Positions 1 through 11,332 of a stretch of 64,000 nt of DNA are shown piece by piece. The DNA is taken from assembly GCF_046630445.1 (NCBI RefSeq), contig NC_092339.1, positions 313,843,501 through 313,907,500 on the forward strand. The letters run 5' to 3'. The DNA comes from Rutidosis leptorrhynchoides. Its lineage: Eukaryota; Streptophyta; Magnoliopsida; Asterales; Asteraceae. The notes beneath the pieces are model-generated. The model ran no database searches. It was not told the origin of the DNA and worked only from the letters and a program-made list of their open reading frames with translations. Within the stretch, counting starts at the first letter, position 1. The number at the start of each line of letters is the position of its first letter. The position numbers were made by a program, and so were the translations under genes.

Positions 1-1509
1 GAAACCGCATTTCAACAAGTGAAAGCTACGCGAGGTGTAACTAACCCGAATTTGGGTTTCGCTAGCCAGCTTTTACAGTGTCAGAAACGGGTCCATGCCG
101 TGCCCGTTAGCCCGAGTTCAATTTTGAGAATGTACCGAATTGCCCCTCACTCTTCGTATGCACCGCTTCATTTAGTACCAAAACTATTAGCTCGACCTAA
201 CGAATCAGCTCTTGATTCTCGTGGTGCGTTTATAGTTAGCGTTCCGTCTGCTATTTACGCATGGATCGGGAAAAGTTGTGACCCGTTAATGTATGAAAGC
301 GCGAGATTAGCAGCTTCACAGGTTATTCGATATGAAAAAGCAAATGGTCCGGCTTTGATTATTAAAGAAGGTGATGAACCGATTGAATTTTGGAATGCGA
401 TTGTGAACGATCAGAACCAGGATCAAGATCGGGTAAATGGATATCGAGGTATCGTTGGTCAAAGGAGGGTTGTTGACTATGATATAGATTTTGGGGTTTT
501 TAGTGAGGCGGCAAATAGTGGAGTGGTCCCACCTTTTTCGATATCTGGAAACGATTCTGAGTTGTGTTTGCCAGCCAGACGAAGCGGTTGGGAACGATTG
601 AGAAGGAAGTTTGCTACTGGAGTGATGAAGGAGTTGATGACGTCAGCTAAAGTGGAACCCGGATCCGGATCCGGACCCGAACCAGGTGATTCTCCAAATT
701 CTTGTTCTTCGTTTTCTGCCGTTTCAGACAGTAAATTCGATGAATCTGAATGCATGTCACCCAAATCATTCGGTTCATTTCTTGTTGACGATCCGACGTC
801 AACTTCGATATCACCTTCAACGTCTGATTACTCGAACTCGTTCTCGTTTTCACCCTCATCATCAAACTGGTCTGATTCATCTGTTTTAGAAGCCTCGGAT
901 CACAGTCTTAACCTAAATCCTAACACTAAATCAGTAGAGATTTCACCTTCAAAGAATCTGATCAGGACCTGCTCGTTTTCTATGGAAGATGTTGAAGAAG
1001 AAACTACAGTAGAAGACGATGGTCAAAATGGTCAACAATCTATGTATGAAGCCGAAATCCGACTTGTGTATAATGACCAAAATGACCCTGGTGATGGGAG
1101 TTTTGTTCTTTATCAGTGGCCTACTATGGAGAGGGTCGAGACGGGTGGTTCTGGTATTCCTGATTCAAGATGTGTGTATATAACTTACGGGGCGGATATT
1201 TTGTATATTTGGGTGGGTCGTGATTTCTTGGGTATTGATGGGGACGATAATATCAAGTGGCAAACGGTTGGTAATAAGTTTCTTCTTAGTAAAGGTCTAA
1301 AAACAAGCTCTATTGTTCAGGTAATATGTCGAATCACAAATTTTATAAATGTTACTACTTTCTTACCTTGATTGTTTACTCAAATTTGTTACTAATTTTT
1401 TCTATTTAATGAATAGATTGTTAGAGAAGGTGAGGAACCAGAGCAACTATGGATGCATCTTCACTGTTTCTCATTCCAAAACACACAAGAGAAAGATCAG
1501 AACGGATAA
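1..1509 (+). CDS. MKP1: MAP kinase phosphatase 1 (MKP1-like), 3' part, two exons
   Basis: This is the C-terminal 470 codons of a plant MKP1-type dual-specificity phosphatase, which dephosphorylates MAP kinases in stress signalling. The catalytic domain lies upstream of the window. Reading is open from base 1. Exon 1 is 1-1320, the intron 1321-1416 (GTAATA...AATAG, phase 0), and exon 2 1417-1509, ending in TAA. Counting from base 1, codons about 68-132 form a gelsolin-like domain (ALDSRGAF..., AIYAWIGK, EGDEPIEFW). A basic amphipathic stretch near codons 193-215 (GWERLRRKFATGVMKEL) resembles the calmodulin-binding helix known from tobacco MKP1. A Ser-rich linker follows, then a second gelsolin-like segment (VYITYGADILYIWVGRDF; exon 2 IVREGEEPEQLWMHL). 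A track that ignores the intron would stop falsely at 1371. Family assignment is confident; the symbol follows Arabidopsis usage. Confidence 0.88.
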
Positions 1510-2292
1510 ATCGGATAAATAGCTAAAGGAGTAAAGGGGTATAATCGTCTAATTTTTTTCGTTATGTGGAAATTTGTACAGTTTGAGTTATTCTAAAACT
1601 AATAGAAGAAACTCTACCTTTTAATTTGCATAATCACAAGTATAACTCCAAGTATATTTTTAGTTTCTTCTGAGTTCAATGTATCTATCAATAATATTGC
1701 AGGAACAAAAACAATTCCAATAGATTATTTATCTAAACTTTGCATTTTATAAGTTAGCAGGAGCTTCCTGTTGGAAAAATTGGGTTAGAAGTGCAATTTT
1801 CTTAAATTTTGAACTTAAATATGTATATATACATTGATGAGTGACATTTTTTTATATGGTTACGAAGCTTGTGACGAGGGCTTCGTAACAGTATATTATG
1901 TGTCCAAATTTATGTTGTACTGAATGAGATATCATGCTCTGATGAGAGGCGGTTGGATATTCAAATGGGTCTGTTTTGACCCATGACCCCTTATGATTAG
2001 TGGACTGCTGTAACAAAGCATAATGGGCTGTTCAAAACTGGTGACACATCAATGGGTTGTTTTGGTGACTTGTGATCCACATGTTAAATGGGTCCATTTT
2101 GACCCATGACCCATTAAGAGTAAAACTAAACAAAAACCTACAAATGCTGGCAACACTAACAATGAAGATAAAATGACAACGAAAAGAACAAAAGAAATAA
2201 AATGAAATCCAATCTAACTGGTTAATGGAAGATTAAGATTCATATTCAACAAGACGAAAAAGAGAACCGCCATCGCCTGGGACACATGACGC
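1510..2292. other. 3' UTR and intergenic DNA
   Basis: This is AT-rich non-coding sequence after the MKP1 stop and presumably includes its 3' UTR. A motif TTTTGACCCATGACC occurs twice (about 1975 and 2097) in a TGGGTC/GACCCA-rich stretch, perhaps an old small repeat. No gene is seen. Confidence 0.5.
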
Positions 2293-2959
2293 TCAAGCAT
2301 CTTTAATAAAGTCGCCAAACCCCTCCAACTCCTCTTCATGATACGATTTATTTTTTCTTACGTTTCTCGGCTTTCGATCTTGAACCGATTCGGGCGAAGA
2401 TTTGCTAGAATAGGCCTCGACCTCTTTTTGCACGCCCTTCATATTGTCTATAACATCATTGAAAGTCACGTAAAGATCAGGAATAAAAGGTTTTTTCCCA
2501 TTGGATATTGTCGAATTTGGAAGCAACGGACCGAAAATCTCTCTGTCCCATAACCACTCCTTCCTTTAATCCAATATCATCATCCTTACTTATCCCAACA
2601 GAGGGAACTCAAGGTCTAGACCCAATATCACTATGGCCCTTTACCCCTCCTTCCATCAATTCATTAGCAACAGCCTTACTTGGCCCAACAGTGAAAATCG
2701 AAGGTCCAGACCCAATAACATTAAATGATCCAGACCTAGAATTGTTAAGATCAACCACTCCCTTTACACATCCAGAATTAAACCCAACGACATCTTCATC
2801 TTCAATAATTGCCGCGGGCAAAGAAACTACATGATCCGAATCATCATCAAGCTCATCAACAGAGTCGAAAACCGGAAGTAAACAATCAATTGACGAAAGC
2901 TTAACCCAATTAACACACCCCGTAACTGAAACAGGAGTGGGAATGCGAAATTGGCCCAC
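2293..2959 (-). pseudogene. Unrecognised minus-strand coding remnant or two-exon gene fragment
   Basis: Two adjacent minus-strand open stretches lie in different frames. The upstream one (2959-2609, 116 codons) is acidic and rich in Gly, Ser and Val, with SVDELDDDSDH and GPSIFTVGPSKAVANELMEGG. The downstream one (2526-2293, 77 codons) contains FIPDLYVTFNDVIDNMKG and ends in EEELEGFGDFIKDA. Composition looks protein-like, and an internal repeat is visible (GCVKGV occurs twice; a DIG...EGGVKG-like unit recurs). I do not recognise the family. Either an intron or a frameshift separates the two parts, and no convincing splice pair was fixed. A decayed gene is the simplest reading; chance ORFs remain possible. 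Confidence 0.25.
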
Positions 2960-3429
2960 TCCCTTTACACATCCAGAAATAAATCATCAGTCGATAATCT
3001 TGATCTTGGTACGAAATTGATGTCATCATCGTTAATAGTGGATGATTTGCGCGCCAAACAAATAAAAGCAACATTGTATCTGTGACAAAATTTTCAAGAT
3101 TTCAAGCAATTTTTTGGCAAAATTTACCCAAACAGGGGAGGATATCAGGGCTTTTTATAACCTGTCAATTCCACTTCATTTAAAGCAGGGGTGATCGATA
3201 GGTGTATATGATGCATCATTGATTGTTAGGTTAATGATCATAATCATACTGGATTAATAATAGATCAGTTGTTGCTCGATGTATAAGTGACCCAACACCT
3301 CTATCATTTGAGATCATTACAATACACCTGCAATCAGCACAAACACACAGCAAACAGACTCGTATCTTTTTTAACTTTCGTTTATGTCTTAATAGATTTT
3401 GTATTGCATGTTGCTATTAATGTGAAAGC
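2960..3429. other. Intergenic DNA
   Basis: No gene is recognised. A short minus-strand protein-like stretch upstream of the preceding remnant (about 2980-3060) may belong to it. The rest is AT-rich and unremarkable. Confidence 0.4.
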
Positions 3430-3442
3430 AATAATATATATA

Positions 3443-3760
3443 AGTAACTAACGAAGTATTGCTTCAATGGTACCGCGGTTACACTTGTGTACTCGCAGGG
3501 CTAGAGGTCTCGGGTTCGAGCCTCGTCACCCGCTCTAGGAATTGAAATATATTCCTTGAAGGTGGCCCAAAGGGAAGGTTTTACCGACCCGCTCCGGGAC
3601 TAAGATCCGGCCCGCCTGCCCCTCGGGATGGTTAAAGGGACGGATCCTCAGAGTGTGGTTCGGGTTTCCTGCCCGAAAGCGCGTGTGTGTGTGCAAATGA
3701 TGACTAGGCTTCGGTCCAGACTGATGCAAGCTTGCCTTTCAAAAAAAAAAAAAAAAAAAA
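3443..3760 (+). mobile_element. tRNA-derived SINE, copy 1
   Basis: A tRNA-like head has a box A-like TGGTACCGCGGT and a box B-like GGGTTCGAGCCTC (about 3513). A tRNA-unrelated body follows (GGCCCGCCTGCCCCTCGGG, then GTGTGTGTGTGCAAATGATGA), ending in a poly(A) tail of about 21 bases. A 13-bp target-site duplication, AATAATATATATA, flanks it at 3430-3442 and 3761-3773. The 3' copy merges with an AT microsatellite, so that side is less certain. The body matches the copy at 8528-8847, which shows the two belong to one family. Such elements are transcribed by Pol III and mobilised by LINE enzymes. Confidence 0.8.

Positions 3761-3763
<3 letters not shown>

Positions 3764-3819
<56 letters not shown>
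3764..3819. repeat. (AT)n microsatellite
   Basis: An almost pure AT dinucleotide run lies directly behind the SINE tail. It probably expanded from the AT-rich target-site duplication. Confidence 0.9.
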
Positions 3820-3821
<2 letters not shown>

Positions 3822-4006
3822 TATGTGCAACATAACTACTTCCTTTAAATTAAAATCTGAATGATTTTGCTTTTCCATAATCGTTTAGAATTTAATATGG
3901 AAACCTCAACTACAACAACATTCAATTTGCTCTTGCGAGGTAGCAGGGAATGCTCATTACCTCAACCATAAATAATATTGCTAACTCATATACCGTTTGT
4001 AACTTT

Positions 4007-4440
4007 ACTAGTGAAATGACCCGTGGAAACACGGGTTTGTTTAAACCAAACAATTTAATGATATGTTTTAGGTATTAAGTGAATGTAAATGTTAAAGTCA
4101 TTTAGCTTATTGCCCCGTGGAACCACGTATTCCGACTAAGAAACTTGCCGTTGATTTTACAAACATAAAGTTCGCTCAAAGTTGAATATTTATATTTATA
4201 TTTTTAATAATAATAATTATTATTATTATTAATAATAATAAATGCCTTTTAAATTTTTTTAGAAAAATAAAATTATAATTTATGAGAGATTAATATTCTT
4301 TTTTATAAAGATTTTGTATTATTTTATAATTAAATTAATATATAATTATGACATCGTCATTATAAAAAGTAAAGGGTAATTTAGCTTAATGGTGATGTCA
4401 TCATTTTAGAGGTTTATTAGACTATATAGATAGATAAGGT
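4007..4440. mobile_element. Probable non-autonomous transposon with ACCCGTGG hairpins
   Basis: The stretch begins near TTACTAGTGAAATGACCCG and ends near AGACTATATAGATAGATA. It contains the inverted repeat ACCCGTGGAAACACGGGT and a second, decayed version, CCCCGTGGAACCACGTA. Its AT-rich core contains (AAT)n. Plant genomes carry many short repeats that start with TGAAATGACCCGTG and end in GATAGATA-like sequence, which I recall without being able to name the superfamily. Boundaries are approximate and no target-site duplication was fixed. Confidence 0.35.
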
Positions 4441-5282
4441 ATCTTCATCATATATGCTAGTATGCTACAAATCATATATTCTACAATAAGAACCATATGC
4501 TACCAAGGAGGATTTTATACTTACATCTATCATTAACTATGGTCCGTTTCTCCAAATATTCTTTTCAAATTGCAACAGCATACTATAGAAGTATAGACTA
4601 CATGACGACAAAATATTTCATACCAGCACTCACAAATAAACTATCTGTCACTCACATGTGAATGTGTATATCTGGCTTTCAAAAGCATGTACATGTAACG
4701 AAATTTGAAACTTAGCTTAAGTACTCTTATTCTGTACCTGGACAACACCGTCATTTGGCGAATTATACCCACAAGCAGCCAGATTGGATTTTTGATTATT
4801 AGTTTTCAAATCTATATGCGGATAAAAATCAATTTCATAAAGTTAATGTTTCGATTCAGATCTACGATTATCATGTTTGAATTCAGTACCGGCAACATTA
4901 ACATCGAAACCCAGTAAGTAATGTTGATCGGAGTTGACAATTCCACTTCCATCACTGATCTTCGCCGTCGCGATAGCCCATATTGCTCTTTGTTTATGTA
5001 CTGTTGAACCAAACAAAACTCCTACAACTACGTTTGTGATACTCTGTACGATTATGGGAATGAGTTAAAAAAATACAGTTTCTTAAATCAAAATTACTGG
5101 GGCACAAGTAACTATTTAACGGAATAACTAAACTGTCGTTAGGTTTAGGACTAGCACCGTGTATTTATCAAACCACAGGGACTATGAGTATAACTTTTTA
5201 AAGTTATAAATTGTTTTTTCAACAATACATGTGTTTTCACGAATTGATATTGAAGTTACTCAACCAGATAGATTTCTGCAAA
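4441..5282. other. Intergenic DNA upstream of the F-box cluster
   Basis: No gene, RNA or clear repeat was recognised. The last 200 bases presumably include the promoter and 5' UTR of the first F-box gene, but no convincing TATA box was singled out. Confidence 0.4.
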
Positions 5283-6487
5283 ATGATGGAGGAGGAAGAA
5301 GAAGGAGAAGATAGATTAAGTGCGTTACCAGATAATTTAATCTTTGATATTCTGTTTCATATACCAGACGAAACCCTAACTCAATCCGCCATTACCACAT
5401 TCACTCTCTCCAAACGATGGTGTGCTCTTTGGACTGAATATTTCATCTTGGAATATCAAAACCCTAGCAATTCCTTCTGGCCTAGTGCTTTACCACACTC
5501 CGGGTATGTCGCCGAAACCCTAGTTAACTGTCGCCGATCGAACCTCTCAAAATTCCATCTCTCCGGCAAGTGTAATAATCTGCTTAAACCACATGTCAAC
5601 AATTGGATTCGGTACGCTGTTAATTGTAATGTCAAACACCTTGATTTAACTTTTATTGATTCTGAGTATGTGTTAGAGGAGTTTTTTTTTTCATCAATTC
5701 ACATTTTACTTGTCTTAATTTGTTTAACTGCGTATTTCATCCTACCGGTGCCATTAGCTGGAAAAAACTTGAGAGTTTGTGTCTTTCGTTAACTGAGTTA
5801 GACGAAGATATTATTGAAAATATATTATCTGGTTGTCCTGTATTGGAAACTTTTGAGCTAGAAAAATGCAGTGGTTTTAAGCTGATAAATATTACTTCTA
5901 AGAGTGTTAAGAATTTGGTGATTACTGGATATGGTGATCTTCAAGCTGACGAGTGTCCATATATCCTTGAAATTGATGCTCCGTATATATTGTCACTAAC
6001 GATTGGTGGTTGTTTACTGGTGTGGAATCTTTTGTTGGTGAACGTGTCTTCTTTAGTCAAAGCTAACCTAAATTTCAGCAAGTGTAAGAAATGGGAGACA
6101 ATCGATGAAGAGATGTTTGGACTAATTATCAGCCTTCTCCATGCCAAGGAACTCAATATTGGGAGCTTATGTAATAAAGTAAATTACTACTTCTCATTTT
6201 TATTAAGTAATTATGTCACACTATCGATTTATTCTATAATAAGTTGGTTGTATTACTGAGGTATCTAAGGAAAGAAGTATTTGTGGGTCACAGAGGCATT
6301 GCAACGTTCTCATTTTTGTTCATTTGCATTGCCATTTTCTTCTTGATAGGTTTTCTCCCGTTTGGAAGATAAAGGTTTCACTTTTCCATCAAATGTGAAG
6401 GTTTTGGATTCACCAAATGTAGCTAATTCATTACTTTGGTGGCCTGACAGTGATGATGATTCAGAGGTGATGAGATTAGTTAGTTAA
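5283..6487 (+). pseudogene. F-box/LRR gene 1, frameshifted in a T-run
   Basis: The protein would be an SCF ubiquitin-ligase substrate receptor. An acidic start (MMEEEEEGED) is followed by an F-box (DRLSALPDNLIFDILFHIP...LSKRWCALWTEY, residues about 10-57) and LRR-like repeats (LESLCLSLTELDEDIIENIL, ETFELEKCSGF). The frame shifts by one base in the ten-T run at 5682-5691. Before it the reading is ...LEEFFF; after it the correct continuation is in another frame (INSHFTCLNLFNCVFHPTGAI). The neighbour at 6856-8089 aligns across the point (DEFFYINSSITKLTLKGCIF), which shows that the shift is real in this sequence. It may be a homopolymer sequencing error. Exon 1 ends at 6178 (AAA|GTAAAT). Exon 2 starts at 6350 after GATAG and reads to a stop at 6485-6487 through an acidic tail. 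Without the shift the protein would be about 345 residues. Confidence 0.75.
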
Positions 6488-6855
6488 TAGCCTTCAAAAT
6501 ATGTTATTTGTATGTCATTTACATTGTTTTAGTTAGGGTTGGGTAACTGGTCAAAAGGGTTAGGATGATTCCAGTCATTTTGGGTATAGGTTGAAATGTG
6601 AAAGGCTAGGTTGACCTGCACTACGGTAGACCTTTTTTGTCCCTTTTTTAGTTGTTGCATAGATAACTAACGTGTCAAATATGATTTCTAAAATTAAAAG
6701 CTTACAATCTAGTGCAAGTATTTGAATACATAAATTTAAGAGTTTGTATGCATTAGAGAAACAAAATCAAACAAAATATTTGTTGATAATGCATGCCAAC
6801 TTCAAGCTACCATTTTGATACTATACATGTATTACTGATGTGGGTTTTGTTGTAG

Positions 6856-8089
6856 TGTTTTCACATAAGGGAAAGGAATGCGGGCCCATTTGCTGGCCGG
6901 ATAACTGTAAATTTACTCAAAGATCAAACAAAAGTTGAAGATAGAATAAGTGCATTACCAGATGGCATACTTATCGAAATTTTATCCCGTTTACCCGAGA
7001 CAAAATACGCCATTAGAACAAGCACACTCTCCAAACGATGGATCCATCTTTGGACATACACTCGTAATCTCATTTTCCAACGTGACTTTGGAAATGATTT
7101 TTTGGCCTCTGATTTTTTTCCAGCTGTCAACAAAACCCTAACTCAATGTTGTGAGACGAAGCTCTATAAATTCGAAATGCATTGTTGTCGTGGTTACAAT
7201 AATCAATTTGAATTACATGTCAAGGATTGTATTCGTTACGCTGTTACTCGAAACGCTGAAGAGATTTATTTAGAACTTTTTAATGACCGTTTGGAAGCTG
7301 AGTTTGTGTCAGATGAGTTTTTTTACATTAATTCATCTATTACAAAATTGACTTTAAAAGGATGTATCTTTACTCACACGGGTGCGATTTGCTGGGAAAA
7401 CCTTAAGAGTTTGTGTATTCAACGTGGGATAATAAACGAAGATTTGATTGAAAATATACAAACGGGGAGTCCTATGTTGGAAACTTTGGAGTTGGAAAAT
7501 TGTTCTGGTTATATGCGGTTAAATATTACTTCAAAAAGTATCAAGAATTTGATATTTTCAGGATACCTGGATGTTGAAGATGAAGAGAATGTTTTTGATA
7601 TTATTGAAATCAATGCCCCTAATATTCTTTCATTGACAATTAGCGGCGAATTGTTGTTAGATAAGCTTGTGTTACTAAATGTGGCTTCTTTAGTCAATGC
7701 TCATTTAGATTATTCCAATGATGATATTCCCATTATCGCACAAGAACGGATACTTAAAGAATTTATAATCAGCCTTCAACACGTCAAGGAGCTCAAAATT
7801 GGGATTGATTGCTTCAAGGTAAATTTACTAACATGTTTTACGCTTTTCTATAATATATCTTTTTATTTTATTTGTATCCCAAACTTGTACAAAATCATCG
7901 CAATGTTTCTTTATTGTCTTTTTTTGTTTGCAGGCTTTCTTCAATTTGAAAGCTACAGGATTTGCATTCCCATGTAACTTGAAAATTCTTGATTCACTGG
8001 ATGGGATAGCTGATTGGTCGGATTGGTCTAGTGATGATGATGATAGTGATCTTGATTCAAGTACAAATGGAGATTGGAAGGAACTTTGA
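6856..8089 (+). CDS. F-box/LRR gene 2, lacking an ATG of its own
   Basis: A paralogue of the preceding gene. The F-box is VEDRISALPDGILIEILSRL...TLSKRWIHLWTYTRNL (about 6934-7071). LRR-like repeats follow (ITKLTLKGCIF, LKSLCIQRGIINEDLIENIQ, LETLELENCSGYMRLNITS). The first exon ends at 7818 (AAG|GTAAAT). The intron is 7819-7933 (...TTTGTTTGCAG), phase 0. The last exon, 7934-8089, codes for an acidic tail ending DGDWKEL-like (NGDWKEL) and TGA. No in-frame ATG lies upstream of the F-box: the frame is open back past 6856, where TTTTGTTGTAG forms a good acceptor. The best donor in phase is GAG|GTGATG at 6466/6467 in exon 2 of gene 1, so both may form one transcript with two F-box units. Otherwise a missed upstream exon supplies the start. 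Confidence 0.75.
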
Positions 8090-8514
8090 TGAAGTAATTT
8101 GAATTTGTTACTTGCAAGTAATTTGTTACAAATGTATGCTTGTTTAACTGCAAAAATCCTGCTTTTGCAAATTGTATTAAATCTCTTGCCTTTGTTTGTT
8201 ATCAGATCACGGTCCTAAATCTCTATCCAGTCTATGGTTCTGTGTGTCTAGAGTAAACAAATTGAGTAAAATTACTAGTGAAGTCATCAATGGTTTTGGT
8301 GACTTCATTGGGTTCAAATTATTAGTTGTGTTTTGTATTAATGTGTTTTACATTGTTGTGTGTATGATTTTACCCTCGTTCATTTCAAGGAATTGTATGG
8401 TCACAACCAATCATGATATGAGAATGTAAGTTTATGGTTATGTAAATGTATGAAGATCACTATATTACTATTCTTCAACTTGAATATTAATTCACTTCCT
8501 ATTATATGAATATT
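8090..8514. other. 3' flank of F-box gene 2
   Basis: AT-rich non-coding sequence, probably including the 3' UTR. No further gene was recognised. The 77-codon open frame at 8196-8429 has no recognisable content. Confidence 0.45.
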
Positions 8515-8527
8515 AAGTTTCAAACAC

Positions 8528-8847
8528 GTCAACGAAACATTGCTACAACGGCATCCCCTTCACCTTGTGTTGGGGTTGGGGGTTAGGTCATGGGTTTGAG
8601 CCTCGCTCTGCCCATCCTATTAATTAATCTGCCCGAAATATGGATATCCAGACTGACCCCAGGGGTTTTTCTCCCAGATCCATTCAGGATTCAAACCCGG
8701 TCCGCCTACCCCTCGGGATGGTTAAAGAATCGGGTTCCTGTAAATCTGTAATGCGATTCGGGTTTCCTCCAAACGTGTGTGTGTGTGCAAATGATGAGTG
8801 TCGTTGAAATAAATGATATGCAAACCTTGCCGTTCAAAAAAAAAAAA
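8528..8847 (+). mobile_element. tRNA-derived SINE, copy 2
   Basis: The same family as the copy at 3443-3760. It has a tRNA-like head with a box B-like GGGTTTGAGCCTC, the shared body (CGGTCCGCCTACCCCTCGGG, CGATTCGGGTTTCC, GTGTGTGTGTGCAAATGATGA) and a poly(A) tail. A perfect 13-bp target-site duplication, AAGTTTCAAACAC, flanks it at 8515-8527 and 8848-8860, which fixes both ends. Confidence 0.88.
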
Positions 8848-8957
8848 AAGTTTCAAACACATTGATGGATAATGTTTATCACAATGAATATTAAGTTTTA
8901 CGTGAATTTTTAGAGTCGTGTGATTTCTAAGTGCTTTATATCTAAAAGTTCATGTTA

Positions 8958-9130
8958 TCAAAACCGGTTTTTATGGAACTGGTTTACCAGAAAAAACCGG
9001 TAAATTTTGAATGTTAGGAACGTGTAGAAGTGGTTCGGTTCTTGAGAATTGGTTCCGGTTCTTTGAAAACCAATTCCATCCATAACCGGTTTCGATTTCT
9101 CGGGTCAGTTTTCCTGGACCCGGTTCTGGA
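8958..9130. repeat. CCGGTT-rich cluster
   Basis: The hexamer CCGGTT or its near variants (GGTTCCGG, AACCGG, CTGGTT) recurs about ten times in 170 bases in both orientations, which allows local hairpins. Similar AACCGG/CCGGTT-rich stretches occur in plant repeats, but I cannot name the family. No coding content is recognised. Confidence 0.4.
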
Positions 9131-11332
9131 GGTGCGCCTCTATCCCAAACCTTCCCCCACCCCCACAAATCTAACAAAATTTGAACCTATCACTGTTCTC
9201 CCTACCCTCACCCTCTCCGGCAGCAAGTGACTATGTTCCGACGAACTCCATAACTGCCCAGCTTAACTTTCTTCATTTCATGATACCTCTCACCAGCCAT
9301 CCTTCACCGATCTTCTTGGATCTTTGGATGACTCGGTTCATGTGCTTGGGTCTGTTCCTAGAGGTTCTCCAATGGTTGATGGTGACGGACCTTCACCATC
9401 GGTTCGTAATGTGTCATCTTCTTCAGATTTTGTGCGCGGTCTTTGTAGGAAGATTAGAGAAGTGCACTAGAAATACGCTTTGTAGCATATTCGGCAAGGA
9501 ATGTGAGATGTCGGAAGTTAAATTTTGATTGAGTTGAAGGACCTCACAATGTTTGTTTTGGTTTCTTTCATTTTTGATGAACATGCGGAATCGTTTTGTT
9601 TTTTTGGGGGGATAATAGTAGCCACCCAACGAGGAAAACTCATCTTATACTATTAGCAATTTCAAACACCACTAAATTGAACTATAAAATCTTGTATATT
9701 TTAAAAATGTATGATTCTTTATAGGTAAACAATCACTAAAGTACCCTTAAAATATATCTAGTTTTGAAAAACAAGTCCCATTGAATTTTCATCTTAGATT
9801 CGCCACTCCCAACACAAGCATCAAAAGTCGAATCAACAAGCCAACCTAAAAATACATATAATCCGTAGCAAATATTGGTAACGTTTGGATGGATTATAAA
9901 GGGGAAGTGGTCTTTAATTTTCAGATATTTTAAAACGATTCTTAAATGTAACGAAAGAGGGTTTACGCATTTCTATTTTATATATGTGATGTTATGTTAT
10001 TGTATGTAGATAGATGTATAGCAGAGGCACTACACAATTACACAAGAATAGAGTTTTTTCTGTGGACTTTTGTTTAGGGTTGATGTGCTGGTGTGCAAAT
10101 AATGACTGCAAATGGATGACGAGTAAGAAAAATTACACCAACACATACTCCGTATATAATAGGAAAAAGACACCTCTACTATTTTCATCCAACGCATGAC
10201 GAGGAAGATGCTAGCTATTTTCGAAGCAGGTTTTGAAATTTCAATAATGCTTTGGTTTGAAAATGAAAGATTATATATCAATCGCTTAATGTAGTCGTAG
10301 TGAAGTTAGGAACTGAACTACTGTTCCTAAACGCTACATATAAAATTTCCTAGTTGCTCAATCATGTGCAATGCACATCTACATTGCACATGTACTTATT
10401 TAACGAAACAATTGAACTGGCCTTAAATATAATAAACGAGATCCGGATCAGCCTGCGCGATGCGGCAGGATTTTTTGGCTGGCGTGTTCATATTAAACGA
10501 CTTAAACGTAGCGTTGCGTATTAACACGGCCCATTTGTTAAGCGTTTTTTAGATGTCGTTGTGTTTAGCGTTTCTTAAAAAGCGTCCGTTTCGAACGTAG
10601 CTAGTTTCGTTTTGTTCGTAAAATTATTTCGATTTTAATGGTGATGACGGAAAATTTTAACTCGCGCCGAGAAAGGAGATATGGCCCGTTAAAAATTTGG
10701 GTGGAGCTTGTTTATGGTTTAAATAAAGACTTAATTAAGCCCTTGGTCCCTAAAGTTTTATATTTTTTTTCATCTTTTTTCCTAAAGTATTTTGTTTCAT
10801 CCTAACCCTTAAAGTTTGTTAAAATATTAGTGCACAACTCAAGTGGCTCAACTTGCTCAACTTGATTTTGGAATTTATTGCTCAAGTTGCTGAACTTGTC
10901 CAAATGAGTTTAGGCCATTATTGACCAAATTAATGGTTAAGGTGTATCGTGGACAACTTGACATTATCTTTTGTGACATACTTGCATAATCAAGTTGTCT
11001 TTTATTTTGTTTTATTAGGTCTAGTTGTTAGTGTGTTCACATGTATGCTAGTTGTCATATTGGTGTGTTCACATGTATGCTACTTGTCATCTAGCTTTAC
11101 TAGTGGGTCAAGTTGTTGGTGTGTTATGATTATGTTTTGCTTCAATCCTCTATATAAGGATTTGATCGTAACCATTTGAAATAAATCCAACACATTTAGT
11201 TTTTCATATTCTTATTCATATTATTTCCTTAACCTTTTATTCATAGCAAATAACTTGTTGTTTTAAATTTATGATATGGTTTTATTTAGGTCCCCAGTTA
11301 ACGGCAGTTAACCATGAGGACCTAAATGAAAC
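9131..11332. other. Intergenic DNA with possible gene debris
   Basis: No intact gene is seen. In the plus frame around 9290-9470 a protein-like stretch (FTDLLGSLDDSVHVLGSV, then SSSSDFVRGLCRKIRE) is open for about 55 codons and may be an exon fragment of unknown origin. From about 10740 to 11320 the sequence has LTR- or transposon-like wording (GGTCCCTAAAGTTT, GAGGACCTAAATGAAAC) and CTCAAGTTGCTGAACTTG-type inverted repeats. No boundaries could be fixed. Confidence 0.35.
11031..11090. repeat. 28-bp direct tandem duplication
   Basis: A 28-bp unit beginning GTGTGTTCACATGTATGCTA occurs at 11031-11058 and 11063-11090 with one mismatch, which suggests a recent local duplication. Confidence 0.8.

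Noticed and set aside
3468..3540. Functional tRNA gene
   Set aside because: Box A and box B are present, but there is no acceptor stem, and the sequence continues into a SINE body with poly(A) and flanking duplication.
3648..3878. 76-codon minus-strand frame
   Set aside because: It runs through the SINE tail and the AT microsatellite.
9181..9528. 115-codon plus-strand frame as a gene
   Set aside because: The frame has no recognisable content; a more protein-like stretch is in another frame and is too short to call.
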